In this document: piece after piece, positions 8,058 to 16,187 of the stretch
Layout of the letters: each line of letters opens with the position of its first letter
Numbering within the stretch: position 1 is the first letter of the stretch
Origin: JASHPR01 sp963842355
GTDB taxonomy: Bacteria > Actinomycetota > Actinomycetes > Streptosporangiales > Streptosporangiaceae
Length of the DNA: 64,000 nucleotides
NCBI GenBank assembly: GCA_963842355.1
Contig: CAWJGC010000009.1
Location: forward strand, 1-64,000
Direction: 5' to 3'
Program-made: the position numbers and the translations under genes
Notes under the pieces: model-generated
What the model saw: the letters and a program-made list of their open reading frames with translations, nothing else
The model's database searches: none
Told to the model about the DNA's origin: nothing

Positions 8058-9100
8058 AACCCCGCCCCGTCCGGCACGACCATGGTGCCGATCCCCGAGT
8101 CGGTGAATATCTCCAGCAGGATCGCGTGCGGCAGCCGCCCGTCGAGCACGTGCGCCCGTGGCACGCCGCCGCGCACCGCGGTCAGGCAGGCTTCCATCTT
8201 CGGGATCATCCCGTCGCTGAGCCCGGGCAGCATGGCGGCCAGTTCGGCGGCGTCAAGCTGGCTGATCACCTCGCCCGGCCGGTCGGCGGCCCGGTCCGGG
8301 GCCTCGCCCGCGCCCGCGCCGCCGGAGCCGCCCGCGCCGCCGGAGCCGCCCGCGCCGCCGGAGCCGCCCGCGCCGCCGGAGCCGCCCGGCCAGTCCGCGT
8401 ACAGGCCGGCCACGTCGGTGAGCAGGATCAGCTTCGCCGCGCCCAGCGCGACGGCGATCGCCGCGGCCGCGGTATCGGCGTTCACGTTGAAGACCTCGCC
8501 CGCCGCGCCCCGCGCGACGCTGGAGATGACGGGGATGCGGCCGTCGGCGATCAGGGCCCGGACCGCGCCGGGGTCGACGGCGGCGATCTCGCCGACCTGG
8601 CCGAGGTCCACCGGCGCGCCGTCCACGGTGGCCACGGCCCGGGTGGCGGTGAGCAGGTTGGCGTCCTCGCCGGACATCCCGACCGCGAACGGGCCGTGCC
8701 GGTTGATCTGGCCGACCACGTCCCGGTTCACCTGGCCGGTGAGGACCATCCGGACCACGTCCATCGCCTCGGGCGTGGTGACCCGCAGTCCCGCGGCGAA
8801 CGTGGTCGGGATGCCCAGCCGGCCCAGGTGCTCGCTGATCTGCGGTCCCCCGCCGTGCACGACCACCGGGCGCAGGCCCGCGTACCGCAGGAACACCACG
8901 TCCTGCGCGAAGGCGAGGCACAGCACCTCGTCGGCCATGGCGTGCCCGCCGAACTTGATCACGACGGTCTCGCCGTGGAACCGCTCGAGCCAGGGCAGGG
9001 CCTCGATCAGCGTCGCCGCCTTGGCCAGCGCGCCGACCTCGGCGCTCGTCGGGCCGGACCCTGCCGCCGGCCTGGTCTCGCGGCCTGTCATCGCCGTCAC
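8054..9100 (-). CDS. argB: acetylglutamate kinase with an in-frame Gly/Ser/Ala repeat insertion
   Basis: Second step of the acetylated arginine pathway, usually the arginine-inhibited one. Conserved parts are VIKFGGHAM (48-55), the glycine-rich VVHGGGPQI (80-88), RVTTPEAMDVV and FNVNADTAAAAIA, with LILLTDVAGLY closing the nucleotide site. Between LLTDVAGLYADW and the next conserved block (GEVISQLDAAELAAM) sits a low-complexity insert of about 40 residues (239-278) whose first part is repeated GGSGGA. Most ArgB proteins have only a few residues there, and the insert explains the 348-residue length. It starts within the stop of argJ (4-bp overlap at 9097-9100). Confidence 0.95.
   Translation of the reverse strand: MTAMTGRETRPAAGSGPTSAEVGALAKAATLIEALPWLERFHGETVVIKFGGHAMADEVLCLAFAQDVVFLRYAGLRPVVVHGGGPQISEHLGRLGIPTTFAAGLRVTTPEAMDVVRMVLTGQVNRDVVGQINRHGPFAVGMSGEDANLLTATRAVATVDGAPVDLGQVGEIAAVDPGAVRALIADGRIPVISSVARGAAGEVFNVNADTAAAAIAVALGAAKLILLTDVAGLYADWPGGSGGAGGSGGAGGSGGAGGSGGAGAGEAPDRAADRPGEVISQLDAAELAAMLPGLSDGMIPKMEACLTAVRGGVPRAHVLDGRLPHAILLEIFTDSGIGTMVVPDGAGL
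8311..8389. repeat. 18-bp tandem array inside argB
   Basis: About four copies of an 18-bp unit (plus-strand GCGCCGCCGGAGCCGCCC) encode repeated Gly-Gly-Ser-Gly-Gly-Ala on the argB strand. The period is a multiple of three, so copy-number change keeps the frame. Same period as the arrays in trmH, rarA and patA. Confidence 0.85.
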
Positions 9101-10248
9101 GTCGCGTAGGCCGAGTTCTCGTGCACGTACGCCGCGGTCAGGTCGGTGGTGCGGATCGTGGCCGCGTGCGAGCCCGCGGCGAGGTCGATGGTGATGGTCA
9201 CGTCCCGCGGCCGCAGGTCGGCCAGGGACCTGTCCTCGGCCGCTGACCCGTTCCGGCAGACCCAGACCCCGTTGATCGCGACGTCGATCTGGTCGGGCTC
9301 GAAGGCGGCGTCAGTGGTCCCCACCGCGGCCAGGATCCGGCCCCAGTTCGGATCCTCGCCGCCGATGGCGCACTTGAGCAGCTCGCACCGGGCCACGGCC
9401 CGCCCGGCGGCGACCGCGTCGTCCTCGCTCGCCGCGCCGGTCACCTCGATGTCGATCGCTTTGCCCGCGCCCTCGGCGTCCAGTTGCATCTGCCGGACCA
9501 GGTCCGCGCAGCCCTGCGTGAGCAGCGCGGCGAACTCCCCGGGATCGGGCCGGACCCCGGACGCCCCGCTGGCCAGCAGCAGCACGGTGTCGTTGGTCGA
9601 CATGCAGCCGTCGGTGTCGAGCCGGTTGAACGTCGTGGCGACGGCCCGGTGCAGCGCGGCATCGAGTTCCGCCGCCCGCAGGTCCGCGTCGGTGGTGAGC
9701 ACGGCGAGCATGGTGGCCATCGCCGGGGCGAGCATGGCGGCGCCCTTGGCCATGCCGCCGATCTCGTACCCGGGTCCCGGCACGCGGCACATCTTCGAGA
9801 CCGTGTCGGTGGTCCTGATCGCGTCCGCCGCGGCCGCTCCGCCGCCGATCCACGCCGTCGCCGCGGCGGTGTCCACGCCGGGCAGCAGCTTGTCCATGGG
9901 CAGCCGTTCCCCGATCAGGCCGGTCGAGCAGACCGCGATCTCGCCGGCGGACGCCGACAGCGCCTTGGCCAGCCGCTCGGCCGTGTGATGGGTGTCACCG
10001 AACCCGGCCGGGCCGGTGCACGCGTTCGCGCCGCCGGAGTTGAGCACCACGGCCCGGACCCGTCCGCCCCTGAGAACATGCTGGGTCCAGAGCACCGGGG
10101 CGGCCTTGACCCGGTTGGCGGTGAACACCCCGGCCGCCGCGTCCGACGGGCCGTCGTTGACGACCACCGCCAGATCTGGCTGCCCGGACGCCTTGATCCC
10201 GGCGGTGACGCCGGCTGCCCGGAACCCGGCCGCCGCGGTGACGCTCAT
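9097..10248 (-). CDS. argJ: bifunctional ornithine acetyltransferase / N-acetylglutamate synthase
   Basis: Recycles the acetyl group from acetylornithine to glutamate, and in the bifunctional form can also use acetyl-CoA. The self-processing site typical of ArgJ is visible as MAKGAAMLAPAMATML, with the nucleophilic Thr at about 179. RAVVLNSGGANACTGPAG (65-82) is another family block, and the C-terminus ends HENSAYAT as expected. The 383-residue length is normal. The start is supported by GGGAGA a few bases upstream of ATG 10248. Whether it is monofunctional or bifunctional cannot be told from sequence by eye. Confidence 0.95.
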   Translation of the reverse strand: MSVTAAAGFRAAGVTAGIKASGQPDLAVVVNDGPSDAAAGVFTANRVKAAPVLWTQHVLRGGRVRAVVLNSGGANACTGPAGFGDTHHTAERLAKALSASAGEIAVCSTGLIGERLPMDKLLPGVDTAAATAWIGGGAAAADAIRTTDTVSKMCRVPGPGYEIGGMAKGAAMLAPAMATMLAVLTTDADLRAAELDAALHRAVATTFNRLDTDGCMSTNDTVLLLASGASGVRPDPGEFAALLTQGCADLVRQMQLDAEGAGKAIDIEVTGAASEDDAVAAGRAVARCELLKCAIGGEDPNWGRILAAVGTTDAAFEPDQIDVAINGVWVCRNGSAAEDRSLADLRPRDVTITIDLAAGSHAATIRTTDLTAAYVHENSAYAT

Positions 10249-10320
10249 TCTGTGTCTCCCGCTCGCTCGGTCATGGTGTTCCCCCGCTCGCCTCCGGTGC
10301 GCCTGGCGGCGCTCCGCCTC

Positions 10321-11393
10321 TCATGGCGCGACTCCGCAGGCGGTGAGGCCGGCCGTCTCCGCCAGGCCGAGCATGAGGTTGGCGTTCTGGATGGCCTGGC
10401 CTGCGGCGCCCTTGCCGAGGTTGTCGATGGCCGCCACCACGGTGGCCCGCCCGGTCCGGGCGTCGGCCGCGGCCTGCAGGTGCACGCCGTTCGATCCGGC
10501 GACGGAGGCCGTGGTCGGCCAGCGGCCGTCGGGGAGCACGCAGGCGAAGGGCTCGCCTGCGTAGGCCTCGGCGATCACCGCGCGCAGACGCACGCCTCCC
10601 CCGGCGCCCGGTTTCAGCCGCGCCGTGCAGGTCGCGAGTATCCCGCGCGGCATGGGCGCCAGCAGCGGGGTGAACGAGACCGTGTATCCGGCGTCTTCCG
10701 CGTCTCCCGCCGGGCAGCCGGCGCCGCCGCCTCGCCGAGGGCCTGCTCGATCTCCGGCGTGTGCCGGTGCGCCCCGCCGGCCTGGTAGGCCGAGACCGCG
10801 CCCATCACCTCGCTGCCGAGCAGATCGTGCCGGGGCGAGCGGCCGGCACCGGAGGTGCCCGAGGCGGCGACGATCACCACGTCGTCCGGCTCGATGAGGC
10901 CGGCGGCGGCCAGCGGCGCGAGCGCGATGATGGCCGCGGTCGCGTAGCAGCCGGGGACGGCGACCCGGGCCGCGGCCCGGATCTGCTCCCGCGCTCCCGG
11001 CAGTTCCGGCAGGCCCGTGACCCAGCGGCCCGCGTGCGGCACCTGGTAGTGCCGGGCCCAGGCGCCGGCGTCGGCGAGCCGGAAATCGGGTCCCAGGTCG
11101 ACCACCTTGACGCCCTCGTCGAGCAGGCCGGCCAGCGGCGCGGACTGCCCGCTGGGCAGGGCGAGGAACGCCAGGTCGCAGCCGGATCTGCTGAGCGCAC
11201 CGGCGGCCTCGAAGGTGCGGGCGCCCAGCGGCGGCAGGGCGGCCAGGTGGGGATGGACTTCGGCAATGGGCCGGCCCACGTTGGTCTCGGCGGTTACCGG
11301 GCCCAGCTCCAGGTCGGGGTGCCCGGCGAGCAGCCGGAGCAGCTCACCGCCCGCGTAACCGCTGGCGCCCGCCACCGCCACCCGCGCACCCAT
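10321..11393 (-). CDS. argC: N-acetyl-gamma-glutamyl-phosphate reductase, frameshifted
   Basis: NADPH-dependent third step of arginine synthesis. The first frame (11393 down to about 10700) carries the Rossmann motif GASGYAGGEL (9-18) and the catalytic Cys in VPGCYAT (C149). The conserved reading then moves to another frame, where YTVSFTPLLAPMPRGI leads into the normal C-terminus (ending at 10321) with GVHLQAAADARTG and NLGKGAAGQAIQN. The break lies between roughly 10690 and 10740, and one missing base restores a 357-residue enzyme of normal length. As written the gene would give a truncated, probably inactive protein. As the first gene of the arg operon with an otherwise intact pathway, a sequencing error is more likely than true loss. 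Confidence 0.9.
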
Positions 11394-11410
11394 CGACCCA
11401 CCGACCCTCT

Positions 11411-11580
11411 GTTCGCCCGCCCGGTCCTTGCCCGCCCGGGTCCTTGCTGGCCCGGTCCTTGCTGGCCCGGTCCGTACTCGGCCGGTCCTGCTCGCCCGCC
11501 CGGTCCTGCTCGCCCGCTCGCCTGCTGGCCCGGTCCCTGCTCGGCCGTGGCCTGCTGGCCCCGTTCCTGCTCGCCCGGCT
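11411..11580. repeat. degenerate tandem repeat in the argC leader
   Basis: The region between the ARG-box-like sites and the argC start is a run of short, imperfect repeats built around CCCGGTCCTTGCTGG and CTGCTCGCCCG on the plus strand. It is not open as a plausible gene on either strand. If transcription starts near the operator, it would form an untranslated leader of about 200 nt. Confidence 0.6.
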
Positions 11581-11610
11581 CGCCAAGTCCCGCACCGGGC
11601 CTCGCTCGTT

Positions 11611-11648
11611 CTCGAATTATTATGCAGTTCTATGACTGATTATGCAAA
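11611..11648 (-). promoter_or_regulatory. tandem ARG-box-like ArgR operator over a putative argC promoter
   Basis: On the minus strand two TGCATAAT cores occur 21 bp apart: TTGCATAATCAGTCAT (about 11632-11647) and CTGCATAATAATTCG (about 11613-11627). Both resemble the A/T-rich ARG box (TGAAT-N4-ATTCA type, actinobacterial variant TGCATNNNNATTCA), and paired boxes about 21 bp apart are the usual ArgR arrangement. The region also offers a promoter reading TTGCAT, 17 nt, CATAAT inside the boxes, which would allow direct repression. These are the most A/T-rich bases in the neighbourhood. The gene between them and argR is part of the same cluster, so autoregulation is expected. Confidence 0.65.
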
Positions 11649-11738
11649 CGCCGTGACTCAGCACGTCAAAATCGGGGAGTTGGCTTGGGATGCGTGCGGC
11701 ACTGCGGGCATGATGAGGGTCGCGGAGAGGAGAGGGCG

Positions 11739-12170
11739 ATGCGCTTTCGCCGGCCACAGGCCATGGCCAGCGAGCGGCTGACCGCTTCTGCGTGCCGGGC
11801 GGTGTTCGCCGCGACGCTGCTGGCGGCCGCGGCCGGCTGCGGCTCGCACGCCTCCCCCGCCGCGAAGGCGACAGGTTCGGCGTCGTCGGCGACACCGTGC
11901 GGGACGACGCGGACGGCGGCTAACGTCCCGGTCAACATCCAGATCGCGCGCGGCCAGGTGTCCTGCGCCAAGGCGCTGGCGGTCGAGCGCGACTACGCCA
12001 GGGCGATCCTCGAGGGCAAGGCCCCGGGTAACGGCGGCGGCGGGCCGGTCCGCATCCTGGGCTGGACCTGCCAGGGCTTCACGACACCCGTGGTGCTGAA
12101 GACCGGGCAGGCGTCGAAGTGCGTTCAGGACGGCGAGGAGATCCTCGCGATCCTCCCCGCGCCCGCCTGA
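11739..12170 (+). CDS. small secreted lipoprotein of unknown function
   Basis: The 143-residue product begins MRFRRPQAMASERLT, has a hydrophobic core and a lipobox LAAAAGC, so it should be exported and lipid-anchored. The mature part has an Ala/Ser-rich linker, then a domain with three further cysteines (ATPCG, GQVSCAKAL, GWTCQGF, and a late SKCVQDG) and a GNGGGGPV turn, suggesting a small disulfide-stabilised extracytoplasmic domain. The ATG at 11739 is chosen over the upstream TTG because GGAGAGGAGAGG precedes it and it gives a proper signal peptide. It is divergent from argC. I recognise the pattern as a common actinobacterial hypothetical but no function. Confidence 0.75.
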   Translation: MRFRRPQAMASERLTASACRAVFAATLLAAAAGCGSHASPAAKATGSASSATPCGTTRTAANVPVNIQIARGQVSCAKALAVERDYARAILEGKAPGNGGGGPVRILGWTCQGFTTPVVLKTGQASKCVQDGEEILAILPAPA

Positions 12171-12224
12171 CCGGGATCGCCCCACCCGAGCCCGCTGGCT
12201 GGCCGGACCAGCCTTCGGCGCGGG

Positions 12225-14870
12225 TCAGGATCCGCCGCGTAGCACCGCGCCGGTTCTCTGGGCCGCCTCCGCGACCGCCGCGTCGCGCGCCGCGCTGACC
12301 TCGTCGGCCGTCAGCGTGCGGTCGGGGGCCCGGAACCGCAGCGTGTACGCCAGCGACTTGCTCCCCTCGCCCGCCTGCTCCCCGGTGTAGACGTCGAACA
12401 GGCGCACGTCCTCCAGCAGCGCGCCGGCGCCCGCCGCCGCCACGCCCGAGGTGAGCGCCGCGGCCACGTCCGCGGCCGGAACGGCATCGGCCACGATGAG
12501 CGCGACGTCCTGGGTCGCCACCGGGTAGCCGGATACCACCGGGGCCTGGACGGGGCCGCGTCCCGCGGCGGCCGTCTCGATCACGGACAGGTCGAGCTCG
12601 GCCGCGCAGGTCCGGGGCGGCAGCCCGAACGCCTGCACCACCCGCGGGTGCAACTCGCCGGCGTACCCGGCCAGCATCCACCCCCGGCCGGCCTCCCCGT
12701 CGCTTTCCGCTCCCCCTTCACGGCTTTCCCCGGCGGCTACGAACAGCGCCGCGCACCGGCCGGGATGCCAGGGTTCCTGCTGCTCGCCGCGCACCCGGAG
12801 CGGCACCCGGCTCACCCCGATCACCTCCCGGGCCGCCTCGATCGCGTCCTCGAAGCACGCCGTGCGGCCCGCGCCCCACCAGCCGGACAGCTCGCGGTCG
12901 CCCGCGAGCACCACCGCGAGGTGCAACGGCTGGTCCGGCAGCGCGGCCTGCAGCGTCGCCAGCTCCGCCGGGGTGGGCGCGCGGTCCACCGGCAGGATCG
13001 GCGCGACCACCTGGCCCTCAGGCCGGGACAGGAAGACCAGGCCGAGCTCGAACAGCGCGACGTCGGCGAATCCGCGGCCGAGGTTGCGGGCCAGCACGCC
13101 CAGCAGGCCCGGCAGCAAGGTGGTCCGCATCAGCGGCTCTTCCTCCCGGATCGGGTTGACGAGCCTGACCGCGTCCCGGCGCGGGTCGCCGGGACGCAGC
13201 TGCATCCGGTCGGCGTCCGCCGCCGAGCCGAACGGGGTGCTGAGCACCTCCACGTATCCGGCCCCGGCCAGGACCCGCCCGATCGTCCGGCGCATCCGCT
13301 GCCGGGCGGTGAGCCCGCGCCCGGCCGCGGCCCGCGGCATCCGCACCGGTATGTTCTCGTATCCCTCGAGCCGGATGACCTCCTCGGCCAGGTCGTTCGG
13401 GTCGGTGAGGTCAGGCCGCCAGGACGGCGGCTGAACCAGCAGCGGCTGCCCCGGATGCTCGTGCCGCGCGTGGTCTGGGGCCGCGTGCTCGGGCACGTGC
13501 TCTGCCCCCGGGCCGCGGTCCTGGCCGACCTCGCAGCCGACCTGACGCAGCCGGGCGATCACGGTGTCTCGCCCGTAGACCATGCCGGCCACCTGGTCCG
13601 GGTAGTCAGCGGCCATCGTGATCGAGACCGGCGCCACCTCGACCGACGCGTGCGTGGCCCCGGGCACCACGGTCCCGCCGCCGAGCGAGGTCAGCAGCGA
13701 GGCCGCCCGCGCCGACGCGCGCAGCGGCAGTTCCCGGTCCACGCCGCGCTCGAACCTGGCCGACGATTCGGAGAACAGCCGGTGCCGCCGGCTCATCCGG
13801 GCCGTGCCGGCCGCGGAGAAGTGCGCCGCCTCGATGACCAGGTCGCGTGATTCCTCGGTGATCTCGGTGGCCAGGCCGCCCATCGTGCCGGCCATCGAGA
13901 TCGGGCCGGAGGAGTCCGTGATCAGGATGTCGTCCGGATCGAGGTCGCGGACCACGTGGTCGAGGGTCTCGAGCCGCTCGCCCGGGCGGGCCCGCCGGAC
14001 CACGATCGGCCCGCGCAGCCGGGCCCGGTCGAACGCGTGCAGCGGCTGACCGAGTTCCAGCATCAGGTAGTTGGTGATGTCTACGGCCAGGGACACGGTG
14101 CGGATCCCGGCGCGGGCCAGCCGGACCCGCATCCGCAGCGGGGTCGGCCGGGTCACCTGCACCCCGTGCACCTCCCGGAGCACGAACCGGTCGCAGGTGG
14201 TCGGGTCTTCGATGCTGGCCGGGTACACCTCGGCGGACACCTGGCTCACGTCGCCGGAAAGCCCCACGTCGGCGGGATCGGTGAACCCGGCCCCGAACGC
14301 GATCGCCAGTTCCCTGGCCACGCCCCTGATCGACAGCGCGAAGCCCTTGTCCGGGGTGACGTTGATGTCGAGCACGTGGTCGCGCAGCCCCGCGTACTCG
14401 ACGAAGTCGGCCCCAATGGAGGCAGGGGAGGCGGGCGGGGCGTCGGGCTCCAGCACCAGGATCCCGGAGTGGTCGTCCCCGATCCCGAGTTCGGCCGCCG
14501 AGCAGATCATCCCTTCGGACATCCGCCCGTAGGCCTGGCGGGCGCCGATCTCGACGCCGCCGGGCAGCACCGAGCCGGGCTTGGCCAGCGGGACCCGGTC
14601 CCCGACGGCGAAGTTCACCGCGCCGCAGATCACGTGCTGCTCGCCGGTGCCGGTGTTCACCGCGCAGTACCTGACCGGCTTGCGGAACCCGGTCAGCTCC
14701 TCGATCTCCGTCACCTCGGCCACCACGATGCCGCGGACGTCGTGCCCGACCTGCTCCACGGTCTCGACCTCGAGACCGGCCGCGGTGAGCCGCCGCGCCA
14801 CCTCGGCGGCGTCTGGATCCGGCCCGAGCGGCGCGTACTCGAGCAGCCACGAGAGCGGAACCCGCATCAC
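12225..14870 (-). CDS. pheT: phenylalanyl-tRNA synthetase beta subunit
   Basis: Large subunit of the alpha2-beta2 PheRS. The 881-residue product has the N-terminal EMAP/tRNA-binding domain (about 40-150), the B3/B4 editing region in the middle, a B5 domain with PSWRPDLTDPNDLAEEVIRLEGYENIP (about residues 475-500), a catalytic-like core, and the C-terminal ferredoxin-fold anticodon-binding domain (YPVATQDVALIV). The beta start overlaps the pheS stop by 4 bp (14867-14870), indicating coupled translation of the two subunits. It is somewhat longer than the usual ~800-830 residues because of inserts such as the RGPGAEHVPEHAAPDHARHE stretch after the B3/B4 region. Confidence 0.96.
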   Translation of the reverse strand: MMRVPLSWLLEYAPLGPDPDAAEVARRLTAAGLEVETVEQVGHDVRGIVVAEVTEIEELTGFRKPVRYCAVNTGTGEQHVICGAVNFAVGDRVPLAKPGSVLPGGVEIGARQAYGRMSEGMICSAAELGIGDDHSGILVLEPDAPPASPASIGADFVEYAGLRDHVLDINVTPDKGFALSIRGVARELAIAFGAGFTDPADVGLSGDVSQVSAEVYPASIEDPTTCDRFVLREVHGVQVTRPTPLRMRVRLARAGIRTVSLAVDITNYLMLELGQPLHAFDRARLRGPIVVRRARPGERLETLDHVVRDLDPDDILITDSSGPISMAGTMGGLATEITEESRDLVIEAAHFSAAGTARMSRRHRLFSESSARFERGVDRELPLRASARAASLLTSLGGGTVVPGATHASVEVAPVSITMAADYPDQVAGMVYGRDTVIARLRQVGCEVGQDRGPGAEHVPEHAAPDHARHEHPGQPLLVQPPSWRPDLTDPNDLAEEVIRLEGYENIPVRMPRAAAGRGLTARQRMRRTIGRVLAGAGYVEVLSTPFGSAADADRMQLRPGDPRRDAVRLVNPIREEEPLMRTTLLPGLLGVLARNLGRGFADVALFELGLVFLSRPEGQVVAPILPVDRAPTPAELATLQAALPDQPLHLAVVLAGDRELSGWWGAGRTACFEDAIEAAREVIGVSRVPLRVRGEQQEPWHPGRCAALFVAAGESREGGAESDGEAGRGWMLAGYAGELHPRVVQAFGLPPRTCAAELDLSVIETAAAGRGPVQAPVVSGYPVATQDVALIVADAVPAADVAAALTSGVAAAGAGALLEDVRLFDVYTGEQAGEGSKSLAYTLRFRAPDRTLTADEVSAARDAAVAEAAQRTGAVLRGGS

Positions 14871-16003
14871 GCCTCCATCCCGAACGCCCGGCTGAACCGC
14901 ACGTCACCCTCGACGGTGTCCCTGATGTCGGTGACCCCGTGCCGGATCATCAGGGTGCGCTCGATCCCCAGCCCGAACGCGAACCCGCTGTAGCGGTCCG
15001 GGTCGATGCCGCAGGCGACCAGTACCCGCGGGTTGACCATCCCGGCGCCGGCGATCTCGATCCAGCCCTGGGACCGGCAGACCCGGCACGGGTCGCCGCC
15101 CGGCCGGGTGCCTGTGCCGCTAACACCTGTACCGCGGCACACGTGGCACTCCATCGAGACGTCCACCGACGGCTCGGTGAACGGGAAGAAGTCCGGGCGG
15201 AGCCTGGTCCGCAGTCCCTCGCCGAACATCGCGTCGACGAACGCGGTGATCGCCCCGCGCAGGTCGGCCATGGTCAGCCCCTCGTCCACGGCCAGGCACT
15301 CGATCTGGTGGAACACCGGGCTGTGCGTGGCGTCGAGCGTGTCGCTGCGGAAGCACTTGCCGGGGCTGACCACGTACAGCGGCAGCGGCCTGGTCAGCAT
15401 CGACCGGATCTGCACCGGCGAGGTGTGCGTGCGCAGCACCACCCCGGAGCCTGTCGACCCGTCCGGGCCGGCCACGAAGAACGTGTCCTGCGTCTCCCGG
15501 GCCGGGTGGTCGGGCGGGAAGTTCAGCGCGTCGAAGTTGTACCACTCGTCCTCGACCTCGGGACCCTCGGCCACCTCGTAGCCCATGGCCACGAACACGT
15601 CGGCCAGCCGCTCGGCCACGGTGGTGACCGGATGCCTGGCGCCGGCCGGCATCCGGTCCCACGGCAGCGTGACGTCGGCGCCCTCCTCGACCAGCACGCG
15701 GCGGTCACGTTCGGCTTCCAGCTCTTCCTGCCGGGTAGCCAGCGCGGTCCTGATCGCGGCGCGCGCCGTGCCCACGCGCTTGCCCGCCTCGGCCCGGGCG
15801 GCCGGCGGCAGCGCCCCGATCTCGGCGTTGGCAAGCGTGATCGGCGCCCGGTCGCCCGCGTGGGCCAGCCTGGCCGCCTTCAGCTCGTCGAGGTTCGCCG
15901 CCGCGGCGATGGCGGCCAGCGCATCGCCGAGCACCCGCTGCACTTCATCCGGCGACAGTGCGGCCACCTCCACCGGGTCATAGCTCTTGTTCGGTGCGGA
16001 CAT
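14867..16003 (-). CDS. pheS: phenylalanyl-tRNA synthetase alpha subunit
   Basis: Catalytic subunit of PheRS, class II fold. Motif 2 region is HTSPVQIRSM followed by GKCFRSDTLDATHSPVFHQIE, and motif 3 is FGLGIERTLMIRHG near the C-terminus. The N-terminal coiled coil binds tRNA-Phe. The start at ATG 16003 (MSAPNKSYDP) is preferred to in-frame codons up to 16141 because it has AGGAG upstream and the extra N-terminal residues are low-complexity. A Cys-rich CRGTGVSGTG...DPCRVCRSQGW insert (around residues 300-325) is a zinc-finger-like element seen in some actinobacterial and other PheS proteins. Confidence 0.96.
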   Translation of the reverse strand: MSAPNKSYDPVEVAALSPDEVQRVLGDALAAIAAAANLDELKAARLAHAGDRAPITLANAEIGALPPAARAEAGKRVGTARAAIRTALATRQEELEAERDRRVLVEEGADVTLPWDRMPAGARHPVTTVAERLADVFVAMGYEVAEGPEVEDEWYNFDALNFPPDHPARETQDTFFVAGPDGSTGSGVVLRTHTSPVQIRSMLTRPLPLYVVSPGKCFRSDTLDATHSPVFHQIECLAVDEGLTMADLRGAITAFVDAMFGEGLRTRLRPDFFPFTEPSVDVSMECHVCRGTGVSGTGTRPGGDPCRVCRSQGWIEIAGAGMVNPRVLVACGIDPDRYSGFAFGLGIERTLMIRHGVTDIRDTVEGDVRFSRAFGMEA

Positions 16004-16187
16004 AGCCTGCTGCTCTCCTGCGATCACCGATAGTTCTCGTAAGCGTTTGGCTCGAGCGCTGGTCCCCCGCCCGTGACCAGGCTCCGGGGCCGTCCTGGCG
16101 AACGGCCCGCGCGCTGGTGCTCCGCCGCCGGGCAGCCCCACATGGGGGTGGGTGCGGCGGCTGGCGCTGGGCTTTCGGGCCCGCCGG

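Noticed and set aside
6147..9194. A 1015-residue plus-strand ORF across the arg cluster
   Set aside because: It lies antisense to argR, argD and argB, has an Arg/Pro/Ala shadow composition and no domain; the minus-strand genes are well supported.
16004..16187. A T-box or leader peptide before pheS
   Set aside because: No T-box core (AGGGUGGNACCGCG-type) or run of Phe codons is present; the leader contains only short GC-rich hairpins.
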